From Puntigrus tetrazona (Eukaryota; Chordata; Actinopteri; Cypriniformes; Cyprinidae): 64,000 nt of DNA. Every line of letters starts with the position of its first letter. Within the stretch, counting starts at the first letter, position 1. The position numbers and the translations under genes were made by a program. The stretch covers positions 1,736,839 to 1,800,838 of the forward strand of contig NC_056719.1 in the NCBI RefSeq assembly GCF_018831695.1, read 5' to 3'. Positions 24,971 to 55,716 of this stretch are shown piece by piece. The notes beneath the pieces are model-generated. The model was given only the letters and a program-made list of their open reading frames with translations, was not told the origin of the DNA and did not search any database.

Positions 24971-27033
24971 TCAGTCCGCCACCTCATCCGCCAGCTGTTC
25001 AAGCATTGCAGTCTCCTTGGCACCTTGTTCTGTTAATTCAGCACTGAGCTGCCAGATGTTCACGCTACCATCTGCATTACCCACTGCCATCAGATTTGTG
25101 TGTTTGGGGTTGAACTCCAGGCAATACGCTGGCTGACCGCTTGTGTTCTGGTCAATTGTGGCAACTGGCCTTAAAGACCTTCGGCCCAAATCGAACATTT
25201 GAACCAGTCCTAAAAGTAAAAATGTGAAATGTAAAATGGAGGAGAAAAGTTTGTTTATATAGAATGACAGTTTGGAGAATTGCAAACATCTCACCCTGTC
25301 CTGTGGCTGCAGCAAAGACCAGAGGGCGTGTGGGTGACCACCTGACCCCAAACGCGTACAAATCGGACACCCGTAGAGACATCAGGGGACGGGGTTGGAG
25401 CACAGTGTGCAGATGAGCCAAACCATCTGTTCCGACACTTACAAACAGATTCCTAAAATCACAAACAGCGGATCTTACAATTACTCCCGATTAGCCTAAA
25501 AGTAGATATGTAAATAAAGTACAGAAAAACGCCTCAAAGCTCACCTATGAAATGGTGAGAAGTGGACTGAGTGTACAGGGCCCCCTCGCGGTGAAAAAGA
25601 AAATTGCACGGGGGCCCGCAGTGTCACAGTCTCACCATCAGGGGGCACTGCTGCCACTGTCTCGCTGCTGAAAGAGCATTTGAGCACAAGGCCTCCCTCT
25701 GAGCCCACCAAGAACGTGTCCAGGTCCCACGGGGAAAGTGCCACTGAAGTTACTCCTATATTGGTGCTACCTCGGGTCTTCAGGGAGAGACAAGTGCATT
25801 ATTAGGGTAAAATAGATTGAGATAGATTGAGATTCATCAGGCCATGAAAGTTACATCAATAATTATTTAACACATTTTCTTTCTCATTCTGATTTATCAG
25901 GGATCATTATGATTAGCTATCATGTCTAAACGGACATTAATTTGTTTTATAACCATGTGATGCATTAGGGTAATGCGTTCATTACATCATCTTCAAAAGG
26001 AAAAATGCACCTATTGCAACTTTTACAAAGTAATTTATTAAATAAGACCATATTGTGAGACCCACTTTGCTTGCTGCTCCACTCTGAGGCACTTGCTGTT
26101 GAACAAGAGCATATCCAGAACTCAAGATAAGTTTGGCTTCAGCTCCGTCAACAGTCCACAGCAGAACCCTTCCTCCTGACCCGGCGCTCAGTACAGTGAA
26201 CTCCCCTCTGGAAGACCCTGGGACCCAGGTGACCTGTGCACATAGAAATACTCTGTATTTATGACTTCATGTTTATTCATCATGTTTCAGTGAAAGACTT
26301 CTTATTTAATAGGTTAAATACCTGATAAACAGGTTCACGGTGAGTATCTGCGGACATTCCCGTCTGAGCCAGGATGAGGTCCTGTGAGCGGCTGGTGTCC
26401 CAGACCAGCACCTCACCACTGTACAGCCCCCCTAATGACCCCAGGAAATGAGCCATCAATATTTATTTGTCCTTAAGGTTTGGTTCTTATGGCTCTCATT
26501 ATGATATATGTGTATGTTTGTATGTGTGTGTGTATATATATATATACACTAATTTAAAAAAAACTTAATTTATATGAAATATATAGCTTTTGTAACATAT
26601 ATTAATTTACTGTCACTTTTGATCAGTTTAATCTCTATCTATTTATCCATCCATCCATTTACCTTTTATAGTTATAGCTGTTTTACTGCCAACTGACAAA
26701 GTGAAAACACTGCATTCAAACAGGATGGAAAATAATTTTTGCAATGCGAAAATCTTCCATTTAATGCCTTAATGCCTTTATTAAAATCGTTGGTAACACT
26801 ATTTTAAGGCGTCCTTGTCACCATCACATGTACTTACTATTATAATAACAATACATTATGCATAATTACATTCAAAGAACCCTTAACCTAACCCTACCTA
26901 TATAGCAAGTGCATGCAGTTAATTAATATAACTTTGTACTTCAATGTATAATTACACTATAAAAAGGACACCTTAAAATAAAATGTAACATATGTTTTTT
27001 AATTTTCCATTTTGAGGTAAAATATGAACCTAA

Positions 27034-27071
<38 letters not shown>

Positions 27072-27988
27072 TTTTTCAATGTAAAGCGTTTGATTTTGTA
27101 AATGTGTGTCCATACCAGCCACTACAGACGGTTTGAGAGGATGGAAGCACAAACACATGACTGGAGTGGCCACGTCTATGATCACATCCGGACGTTTTGG
27201 GTTCAGGTTCTGTCGGTCCAAGTTCCACATGCACACATAAGCCTTCTCAGTGCTCCAGTCACCGTCATCCACACTAATACAGAAAAAAACAACAACATTA
27301 ACATTACGACAGCAGGTGGTTTCATGTGTCTTTATGGAGAAAGGGCTGTTACCGGCCAAATCCACAGCCTATGACAGAGCCAGTGCAGCTCCAGGACACG
27401 CTGGTGACTTGCAGACCCCTTTCCTGAGCGTCAGCATGCTGAAGACGGTACATACAGGACACCTGTGCAAGAAAAAATAAATATAGCCAGTTGTAAGATC
27501 ATTTTTACAAATGAACAATATAATTATTTTGCATTCGAGGCTCTCACCGACTCATTCTGATCCTCCCAGTTCACTTCAAACCCATCAAAAGCATGACTTT
27601 TGGAGTTTTTCACCAGTTCTTTGGTAACTACATCTTCAACTCGAAGCAAAAAGTCCAGCAAACCAGGCAAGTGTGATATGTCTTGATCCAGGGAGAGTGT
27701 TTGACTGGTCTGCTCTTGCGTCTGGGTGCTGTTGTCTAACACATCTTTGGCTTGTGTTTCAGCCTCTGCTGTGTGAACTTTAACAGTTTGACAGCTTCTC
27801 TGGGCGGGAATAAAACACACAACATGCATCATCACTCAAAAGGATCGATATTTTTTCAAGTACATAAAAATTCTGGTTAGAGAAGGTAAGCAAACTTTTT
27901 TTTTACTTACTGATTCTTGTGTTTGCTGATGTGGCTTTCTCCATGTCGATTCAGCACCAATTAAATCAAGAGTTTCGTCCGTAAACAT
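24971..27988 (-). CDS. wdr34 (dync2i2): WD repeat protein 34 / cytoplasmic dynein-2 intermediate chain 2, complete
   Basis: Subunit of the dynein-2 motor that carries retrograde intraflagellar transport in cilia. Coding exons in gene order: 27988-27911, 27799-27548, 27462-27353, 27273-27116, 26431-26322, 26233-26066, 25777-25545, 25452-25295, 25209-24971. They total 1506 nt, 501 aa, in frame throughout; human is about 536 aa, the difference lying mainly in a shorter N-terminus. Recognised from SHAFDGFEVNW near residue 100, WSTEKAYVCMWNLDR, GGLYSGE, LSPWDLDTFL, FAVRWSP-like FGVRWSPTRPLVFAAA and the C-terminal YCLEF..GSVNIWQLS. The C-terminal two-thirds forms WD repeats (beta-propeller). An N-terminal TQT motif (residues 51-53) fits a dynein light chain LC8 site. 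Confidence 0.94.
26515..26547. repeat. (TG)n/(TA)n microsatellite
   Basis: Short TG run passing into a TA run inside a wdr34 intron. Confidence 0.8.
26792..26990. mobile_element. Short non-autonomous transposon-like element with terminal inverted repeats
   Basis: The left end GGTAACACTATTTTAAGGCG and the right end (complement of TGTTACATTTTATTTTAAGG) are imperfect inverted repeats of about 25 bp enclosing about 200 bp. The interior (TTACATTCAAAGAACCCTTA, CCTAACCCTACC) matches a repeat I know from zebrafish. No coding capacity. It sits in the wdr34 intron between exons 4 and 5. Confidence 0.6.
27035..27068. repeat. (TG)n microsatellite
   Basis: About 17 TG units in a wdr34 intron. Confidence 0.9.
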
Positions 27989-28261
27989 GTTTAAAATTCC
28001 TCACACTTTAATATCTCGGAAAAAAAGATCTACGTTCATCTCTACAAAACGTTTGGTCTCAGACGTCACAGTTAGCTTTGAGCTAACGAATGTTTTTCAT
28101 AAAGGTTATTTATTATATTTACAAATAACGAATGCTCGGCGAATGAATATCTGCTTCTATGATAAAGCAAACGCGTATCATAACACTTATTTGTACGGTA
28201 TTTTATTGTATGTGGCCACGGTACAGCAACGTTCCTCCATTATTACACTAGCTGTGACATC

Positions 28262-28348
28262 CGTGACGACGCTGCCATGGCTACCGTGAGCCAATCAATG
28301 ATTGGCTGTCCGCTATACGTCACTGGTGTTGGCTTCTGATTGGTCAAC
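28262..28348 (-). promoter_or_regulatory. Probable wdr34 promoter: X-box-like, CCAAT and CRE-like motifs
   Basis: Upstream of the wdr34 start codon (27988, minus strand) lies a GC-richer block. It contains GCTGCCATGGCTAC (28271-28284), which differs at one position from the RFX X-box pattern. An inverted pair of CCAAT boxes forms the palindrome GCCAATCAATGATTGGC (about 28290-28306). TACGTCA (about 28316) and a further ATTGG (about 28339) follow. RFX X-boxes are typical of ciliary genes, which fits dynein-2. Motifs are seen; function is inferred. Confidence 0.5.
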
Positions 28349-28379
28349 CTACTTTCTGCAGTTTTAGTTTTATGGTATA

Positions 28380-30096
28380 CAATTATGTTTGGGGGTAATT
28401 CTTATAATTCCGTGGCTTTTTGAGGCCAACGTTCAAAACAATACAAACAAAACTGTACACTAACTGTAGTTGGTAAAATGCCATGGGGAAGTCATACATT
28501 AAAAAAAAGCATCGTATAAAACTGGCTGGCACACGAAAAAAAAAGTATAGCCTACGACTGTCATGAAAAAAATACATAATAGTCTCAAGCGTCAGTTATC
28601 TTTATATAAACTTTTTTTTGTATTCATCACGAAATAGTGCCGCCTTTCTCTTTTGATATAATATTGATCTTATTACTGATCATATTTTTCTCCTCACTTG
28701 AGGTGACATGGTGAGTCACTGATTAAATTCGCATTCTGTGTGAATGACAAGCAAAGGTTTTTTTTATTAATAATTATTACGTTTTCCTTGGATATCCAGT
28801 AATTTGCTGTACATATTTATCAAATCACACGCAAATGATTACAAGAATCATCATTAGAATTAAAAGTACACTTACAAGAAAAATAAATTCAAAAATTCAA
28901 ATTTAAAGATTTTTTTCATACCGTTCAATGAAAACTTAATTGTTTTGTGTAGATTTGGGACCATAATCAATCCTGTCTTAAATAGTTTTTAGGTCAAAAG
29001 TCTCATTTGAATTCAAAGCAGTTCAAATGTAACCTTAAAAAAAAAATTGCTTGTAGGAGCTAAAAGGGACTGTAGTAATAACCTAGCTGTCTGTAATACC
29101 TCAAAACGGTTCAACATTAAGAAACAAACTATAAAAGTACAGTTATTGTTCTAAAGAGACCAAAAAAAGTTATAAAGTCCGCAAAAAACACATTTGTACA
29201 AATCAAAAAAAAAAAAAAACAGGTGGAGAAAAGACCACTTGTAGAGTTCTTTAAGATTCTACAGGCTTTATTATCTCATTTAAATAATCCTTTAATTAGC
29301 CAAGCTCAAAATTACAAGAGGAAGTTTTTTTGTGTTTTGTTTTTATTAAAAATGTTTCAAACCTCATGGGTGTCTGTAAAACATTACAATGAAAATTCAA
29401 TCAACATAAACCCAAATGTTGATGTGTCAAATGCCCACTTGCCCCACCCGACCCCATTGAACTGTCAACAATAATAACTGCCATACCCTGATATTGACCC
29501 CAAAACATTTACAAGAGGTGACAGGAGCTAGCTGGTGCTTTCCTTTTGTCCAATATATCACATAGGAAAAACAGTGTCAACTCTTTGGGGCCCACCTCTG
29601 CATTAAAGAAAATATACAAAAAAAAATAATAATAAAATAAAAAAAGTGGCTAGGTATGTACGCTATGATTAGATCACTGCACCATGGCTTATTACTTAAC
29701 TCACAACCATTCACAGAAAAAAAAAAAATCATTTCATATACTTAATATATAAACTGCTATTTACTTCAGTTTAGTCTACAGAGGATGACGTGCAGATTGT
29801 TAATATTTTGTATTTGTCTTTGGAGATGGTTGTAATTAAAGATGACGCAAGAGGCTTCAGCAACGAGATGCCACTAGTTTTCCAATGCAGGAACTGTATG
29901 TCCAGGGAATTAACTGGGTTTAGACATGGTCAGGACAGGAGAGGCTTCAGTAGAACAGAAGATGGAGCACAAAAAAACAAATAAAAAAAAATAAAATAAA
30001 AACAAAGCTTTTTTTTTTTTGCTCCCATGGTTGGAGGATGACTTCAAAAAAAAGGAAAGAACAGGTACGAGTGTTGGAATATGTCCTTATCAGCCT
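28380..30096 (-). other. set: 3' untranslated and downstream region of set
   Basis: No coding sequence seen. Set has a long 3' UTR in vertebrates, and the sequence from 30096 down to about 29250 is a good candidate. It is rich in poly-A/poly-T runs, and a minus-strand AATAAA lies at 29272-29267. The exact end is not determined. The rest, down to the wdr34 promoter, is AT-rich with no feature I can support. Confidence 0.5.
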
Positions 30097-32456
<2,360 letters not shown>

Positions 32457-33076
32457 TATTCCCCCGCAGCCGAGAATCTGCCTTCTTGCTCCTAAAACAA
32501 AGACTCCGGAACGTCCTCCTCCGCTCGAGGAAAGCGAAAGAAGGGGAAATAAAGTTGCTCCTAGCTCAGTTTAGAAGTGCGAATATCACAACGTGTGTTG
32601 CGCTTCCCCTCCACACATACAACACACGCACGCTCAAACCAGAGACGCGTATCACACCACGCGCCTCCTCCTTTCTGACACCCGCCACCAACGCGCTTTA
32701 GGAGAATAAAGAGCCACGCCTCCTCCATAGAGAGCGTAATATAATGTCGCGAAAATAGGATAGGTATTTAATAACATTGAACATGAGTAATAATTACCAT
32801 TCGGATTGGTAATAGTTAAAATAAATAATCACCAGACACGAGTTAATTGGGACGGAAAAAATGTTTTACACACTTAGTAAAAATGGAATTGAAAAAAATA
32901 TCGAACATTGATTATTAAAAAAATTATATGATTTCATAGTAAAAGCAGTAATATTTCGAAATATTATAGAAAACTGTTTTCTATTTGAATGTATTTCAAA
33001 ACGTTATTTTTTGGTGATTGCAAAGCTGAGTTTTTTAGTTCGGTCTTCAGCGATCCTTCAGGATCTTTCTAATATG

Positions 33077-33079
<3 letters not shown>

Positions 33080-33157
<78 letters not shown>
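33080..33157. repeat. (TA)n microsatellite
   Basis: About 39 uninterrupted TA units. Frames with YIYI repeats across it are artefacts. Confidence 0.97.
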
Positions 33158-33160
<3 letters not shown>

Positions 33161-33305
33161 ATTCTTATCATCAATGCTGAGAAAAGTTGTGATGCTCCTT
33201 TGTAAAATGCATGTAAAAAAATACATTTTGATATAGATGATTTACAAAATATTATCATGAAACATGATTTTTACTTAGTATGCTAATGACTTGGACTTAA
33301 TGTCA

Positions 33306-33314
<9 letters not shown>

Positions 33315-33396
<82 letters not shown>
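33315..33396. repeat. (TA)n microsatellite
   Basis: About 41 TA units, only 157 bp from the previous tract. The pair could form large cruciform or slipped structures. Confidence 0.97.
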
Positions 33397-33400
<4 letters not shown>

Positions 33401-34435
33401 TTGATCCATACAGTGTATGTATTTCTGGATATTGCTACAAATATACCCATGCTACTTAAGAAGAATGATTTTGTGCTCAAGGTTCACACATTGTGTTTGC
33501 TGCCAATTTAATATTTCTTTGCTCAATAAGAGCATTATTCTGCTAAATTAAAGCATTCATTTGTTATTTACTTTGTAACGTATTTCATATTTCAGCTAAT
33601 ATGAGTTCAACATAGTCACACAGGCCTGTTGTCGTTAATATATTAATCTGAACATCCCGTAATATAGTAAATGTAGTAAATGCTTATGTCCTAAATATTT
33701 CTAGATATTTGACACACTGGCTTTACATCTGATTGTGTTGACTAAAAAAATATGCATGCATCGGTGCTTATAAATATTTAACTTTGCTAATCCTCAGACA
33801 TAATATATACATTTACGAGTTACATTGATTACACAATAATGTTGCTTTCGATAAGTCTATGTATGTTTTGCATGGCTAGTTTCACAAAGCGCGCCGCTGT
33901 GCGCGTCTCCGAAAAGAAGACACAAAAGTCAAGCAAAAAGCAACTTTATGTGAAGCCAGACATCATAAACAAAACGTGTGCTTTTGAAAACAAAAGGTTT
34001 GAGCAAATCCATATACCACTTTTTTTCAGTTATTAAATGTTATTTTTTAAATATACAAAACAAATTGATCTCGGACTTTATCAGTATTAACTGGGGCCAG
34101 CTTAATTATAATTTATGCTTGAATGTGTAATTTGTGGTTTCTAATTTACAACCAGACATTACGGAAGTGTCTGAATGAAAGATATTATTTGTGTTTAAAT
34201 AACTGTAACTAAGCTAAGTGATAGAGTGAACAAACCTCTAAACGACTGCAATATCAGCTCTTATATCTGGCTCTGGCTCTTGTCTCTTACCACAAAACAA
34301 ACAATTATTTTTTTTAATTTAAAATTATTTTAAACTAATGCCCTTCCTCTTGTTCCACCACACTTTAGTCTGTATCATGCTAATAAATTATTGGACTAAT
34401 TTTGTCCAAAACCTTTATTTTGAAAAATGTGGCAC

Positions 34436-34662
34436 TTTACTGAAAAGGCGAGGCCGCGTACTGTTTCCTGCTTCACATCGCTTTCGGTCTCTGCTCTGCT
34501 GGGAGGACTGGGAAACACAAGCATCACTCTGCTGCCGGGGAATCGGAAAGACGTGCCTTTTTTTTTTTTACTCCACCAAGGCGTTTATTTTCTTTGGTGT
34601 AATGAAGACGCCGGCCTGCATCCATTCGGACACAACATAGGAAGTTCTCCGAGAAACGCAAG
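34436..34662 (+). other. specc1l: Probable untranslated first exon and promoter of specc1l
   Basis: A GC-richer island in AT-rich sequence ends with CGCAAG followed by GTAAAA, a plausible splice donor at 34662. The next acceptor in line is at 39892, just ahead of the specc1l start codon. A leader exon 5 kb upstream, divergent to set, is the simplest reading. The transcription start is not determined. Confidence 0.45.
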
Positions 34663-35168
34663 GTAAAAATGTCATTTAAGTTGTCCTGTCCTCGATCGAT
34701 GTCGTTTATTCTTCTGAATTGTGTCCCAGCTCGATTGTCGTCAGTAAAGAGCAATTTAGGCCCCTCTTTAGCATTTAAAACTTTTTTCCTGAATGAAAAA
34801 TCCTACAGAACAGCGAACGAATCTCCGTTTGATGTCAAAGCGGACTGCAAATATATAACCAATGACAAGTTTATGTCTTGATGGAAGTAATGTTGCGTTT
34901 GTCACAGGATGAGTCATAATAACTTTTATGTTTATGATGTAAATCATAATGGCAGCTGTGCCCGTTTCAAATTAGGATGTGTGTCACATTTTATGTATAC
35001 AGTCAACTTTAGTTTTCCACTGTAGTTTTCTATATTATTTGAAGCCTAAAAGTCATATACATTCCTTTTGTAGCGATAACTATTAGATATTTTGACACAC
35101 TAGTATTTAACATGAAATTTAAATGTCATCATTATGGGTTTTATGAATTGATAATTATGTATATATAT

Positions 35169-35338
<170 letters not shown>

Positions 35339-36761
35339 TTTACTGTTGTTCAGAATAGGCTGTGCTGAGTCTATGGCATCCATAGCTTTTTCTCATGAAG
35401 GCATTTGATGAGTTGGTTTGAACTGATTCTAGCAGGCAGCAGCACATTCCAGTCAACCCAACGCCCCCAGACATCCAAAGCATTTTGGGGAGTGCTTCTG
35501 GGTAGAGTACATGGATAATGGCAAACCTTATAGCTGGTTATGAAAGATTGATTGTAGTAGTAATATTTTTTTTTTTCTAGCAGGAAATCTGTTATAGTAA
35601 CTTATTTTGCTTAGCTTATTTATTGAGTGTTTTTGCCAACAAAATACTTTGCTGATGAATTGGGCTGCGTGAAATACTGTATGAAATTTTCTTCATTTAT
35701 TCATTAGGGGACCAACACCTGAGGAATATTTTTTTCTTGGTCCGCATGAGGGTCGTCTGTCACGTTTATTGCTTTCAGATTCAGAACTCATCACTTTTCA
35801 CAGCTTAGCAGTGATTGGTTAGTCATGCGTTTAAGTGCTGAGATTCAGTGTGTCAGGTTGAACTTTCAAAATGTGTGGCCTATTGCTAATCCTCTTCTCT
35901 GGAAGTCAACGTGAAATCAAAACCGATCTATTGGCTTTCATAGTAAATGTTCCTGGAGTTATTGTAAATGATTTATCAGTGTACATCATACTAGAGAATT
36001 ATGTGTTTATTAGAGATTAAGAATGTTTTGTTTTTTGGGGGGGTTTTTTTATCACTGAAACATAGAAAGCAAACTCAAACCGCTGATAGTCAGTTTTTTC
36101 CTTTACTGTTTTGGCTAAATGTTTTTGGTTGCTTTTTTAATAATTTTTTTGCTGAAAATCGCTAGTCTTTCAACCTCCTGGCTCCATTCTTGTATGAAAA
36201 GCCTCCTTTATCAATCCAATCAATTCTCAATGGATAAAATCAGGTACCGCCCTACTGTTTTTGTCTTCTCATTGAATATCCTGTATCGGAAATGGGGGTT
36301 GGGAAACCCGTTTCATGTTAACTTGATTTCAAAATGTCATTCATGACTTCAAAGAAACCTTTATAAATGCTCTGATGTTTTGCACGCTGCGATATTTCTG
36401 ATATGTTTTTGTCTCCTCTTGAGCACTTTCGTTAGAAATTGTTGCATTGGTTTCAACAGACTTGCCTGTGTGCCCAGTGGGACGTGCTGTGGACGCTGAC
36501 CCAGTTGTATCTCTCCTGATCAGACTGCACTCTGCTCGAGCACATTAGCAGCTCTCAGAGGAATGATTTCATTCAATGGAAGCTCTTATTAGTAGCGTCA
36601 TGGTTCTTACGTCCAAGACCCTTGGCAGAGATTGGAGCCGATGTCTCACTCGATGGAAACAACTTTTAAAAGTGGAGTTTTCTCACTATGAGTAGTTTTG
36701 AGGGTTTTTTTTTACAAGCGTATTTACAGGTTTAGGCATCCTGCTGTAATAATTGCAGACT

Positions 36762-36766
<5 letters not shown>

Positions 36767-36797
<31 letters not shown>
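36767..36797. repeat. (GT)n microsatellite
   Basis: About 15 GT units. Confidence 0.9.
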
Positions 36798-36798
<1 letters not shown>

Positions 36799-38560
36799 TC
36801 AACTATCCAAACAAGCACATTACTAGCAGCATTCAAACTGATTCTCAATTAACAAGCGGCTGCTGTGTCAGGCCTGTGAGGAATTTCCATTAGATGTGTG
36901 GCTGAAATAACCCAAAGATGAATCCAAACACTGAATTCATAGGTTGAACTCCACAGGGCCGTCTCGCATGTTTTACATATCAAACGGTTAGTTCAGGCTG
37001 AGCGTCAGAAGGTCAGGACTGCGGTCACCGTTTAGAGATTCCTGGATTGTTCGGTCCTTCTTGAATTTCCTCTCGAGAGAATATCTTCTTGTTTTTGCTT
37101 TTCAAAAGGTTTGTATTATTCCCCATGAGGTGTATTATTTTTACTGTGGCTTTCCTTTTGGACCGGGAGGTAACAGATCAACTTCTTTACCACATGGATA
37201 TCCCTCGACAAAACGACATCTGTTTTTCTTGTGTGCACCACTCTGGGTTTTTAAGGGTTGTTAGCTTCTATGCTTCTATGCGTGATTTTTTTTTTTTCAT
37301 GTTTCGCAACGAGAAGGGTTCATTTATTTTTCTTACCCACAGCATTGGATACGGTTCTCGTCCTGCATGCACAAGGGCCAAATGACTTTCCATCATCTTG
37401 CGCGTATTCAAAGCATCATCGCACGCCGTCGCTTCCACAGGACCACACAGGAAGAAGTGTAAACATGGCTATTATGTCTAAAGGCCCATTCGTATGAAGA
37501 GCGAGAACTGAAGTGATAACTACAATCTAAGTTCGCACCATTGGGCGATAAAGCATGGGAGGCTTTCTGTATGCCATTTTAATTTTGTAAAACATAGTCC
37601 CTTGACTGCCAAGTAATAAACACTGTCAAGTTCCAGAAAAGTACATAGTCAGAGTCCATCAATATTATAAAGTGACTAGAATACTTTTTGTACGTAAAGA
37701 GAACACAAATAATAAGTGGAAATAGCCTGGAATTTAGGATTGGATGGGCTTAGTGTTTTCTTTTCTTTTTCTTTTTTTAAGAAGCGAGAGGACAACAAAA
37801 TAAAGATTTAGCTATTTTTTTTAGCAATGGATTAATATGCCTCGAACTCGGTGTGCAAGGGTTCTGTGCATGAACGCATTATTGGCATTATTGGCTGGCT
37901 GGCTGGCTCCGTCTGAAAACAGGTAATAGCGATTTATTACCAATCAAGAAACTGGCTTTACTGATGTGCATTATAATCAAATTCGACATTTGACATTTGT
38001 GTTAAAGACAAAAGAAGCTCGAGAGGCTTCATGTACCAGGGATGACCCTAAACCTAACGGAGGCACTGAAAGACATGCAGGTTCTTGGCATAGTCTGAGT
38101 TGACTTAAAAGACACCCTGTTGTTAAAAGTTAAAGCATCATTTTTTTATGTAACGTATTTTGAATCCTAGATTTACATGTGATGCATGTCAGGATGTTGT
38201 ACCATGAAGAATTCAATATTATTTTCATTTTAAAGACTTGATTTAGTGTATGAACTCTCAGCTCGGATATGGACATTGTTGTGGCGTGCTGCTCAGCACA
38301 CTCAGATTGGTGCAAATGCCCGGTAGCTGTTTGCATTTCAAACACTGAAATCAAGTTTGGATGGAATATTTTGGGTTTGACAGAAAGTTGCCTGCAGTGA
38401 CCTCTGAAGTGGCAATTTAACTCTGCTCAGCTGAAGAATTTTACTGCATAGTGTCTTTCTTTTCCTCCAGGGTTTTTCCAATTACATGATTTTACAGTTT
38501 TTGAGATGCGTTTGAAGAAAATGACCATAGTGCTCAGCTACATTGCCAATTACATTACTT

Positions 38561-38700
38561 GTTAAAGGGAAAGTGCACCCCAAATTTAAATTCTGTTATC
38601 GTTTACTGACCCTCGTGGCATTCCAAATTCATATGACTTTCTTTTTTCAGTGGAATGCAAAAGAATATGTTTTGAAGAAAGCTGGTAACCAAATCAAAAT
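38561..38700. repeat. Interspersed repeat (GTTAAAGGGAAAGTGCACCC family)
   Basis: Starts TTGTTAAAGGGAAAGTGCAC and continues with a TTACTGACCCTCGTGGCATTC- and TTTTGAAGAAAGCTGGTAAC-like body. This resembles a very common cyprinid repeat whose consensus begins TTAAAGGGATAGTTCACCC. Identified from memory. Confidence 0.55.
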
Positions 38701-39929
38701 TATTTTTTATATTTTTAACTATTTTAATTTTATATATTTTTTTATTTTTTGAGTATCAGGGCTATGAGTTAGGCTGCAGTTGGGTGTGGAGCTTTTTGTT
38801 TTGACTCCTGTTCAAGCATATCAACTTTAAAAGGCTTGCAGGAAAAATAGGGGTGTTTAGTCTGGTGTCTATCTGGGCATGCCTCATCTGTTTGCCATCA
38901 AAGTATTCAAATCACTATAGTTTCAATTCGCAAAGAGAGGCCACATAAGGACAAGAAGAGGGTCAGAGTTCACTTCACTAGCTGTATGAGCATTGCAGTG
39001 AAGTCTCTGCTAGTTACATCAACATGTGAGTACACTTATACCTGCATAGATCGCTCTGCTAGACATTTTTTGTTCTTGCCTTATGATTTTTTTTATTAAG
39101 ACAGAGAAAATATATAGACATAAGTGAAAAATTAATTCAAGAATATTTATAAAAAAAGTCATAATATACAACATGCATATTATACACACACAATTTTTTT
39201 TTGTTTTGTTTTTTTTTTGACCTTGCAAACAATTTAATGTTTCAAACAGCTTATCCCCCTCTTTACTATGTATAGCTGTTTTTTTCTAGCTTCAGGCCTA
39301 GTGCTGCTGCTCTGGACTTTCAAAGCCTTTTAAGGCTAGACGCAGTCGGTCAGCTCTTCTAACGGGCCTGGCCTCCACCCATGATGATGTGATAAGAAAG
39401 GCAGTTCCATCCTCCACTGACCCTCCTCCAATCACACAGTCTTGTGTGCATTCAAACACTGGCCAATGACTGTTTTCCCCTAAAGTGTCTGAGTTTACAG
39501 TGTGTGTGTGAGGCTGCATAAATAGAGTCCTTGGGGACCGTAATGTTGCATTCCAACTGTCTCCAAGCAAAACCATAGACTTGTAGACAATGTGTTCCCC
39601 GAGGAAAATAACCAGTGCTGGAGTAAGGTAATGAGATATTTCGATTAAAGCTCTGCATGATTGAATGCTGTTGAATGCTACAGGACAAAACAAAAAGTTT
39701 GAAGAAAACAAAATGTGGTGATGTCTGTGTGTTGCAGTTTTTCTATGGATGGGTTTGCTTAGAGCTGCATGTCATTCTGTCCAAAAACTGTTTTCTGAAG
39801 GAGTGGGCTGAAATTGTCACACAATATTAACTGCTTTTTTTTTGGTCCATTTTAATGCATGTAATGGATGTTTTTTTTTTTTCTTCACTTAGATTGCGCT
39901 GTAAATGTATCACGAACCTGGAGCCAAGC

Positions 39930-55716
<15,787 letters not shown>

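Larger units (their letters stand above)
32701..34435. other. AT-rich spacer between the divergent genes set and specc1l, with two (TA)n tracts
   Basis: No gene seen. Holds two long TA microsatellites, and otherwise AT-rich unique-looking sequence. This spacer is where the set block and the specc1l block meet. Confidence 0.6.

Noticed and set aside
26066..26233. Apparent one-base frameshift in wdr34 exon 6
   Set aside because: It came from miscounting a C/G run. On recount the exon is 168 nt and the whole coding sequence sums to 1506 nt in frame.
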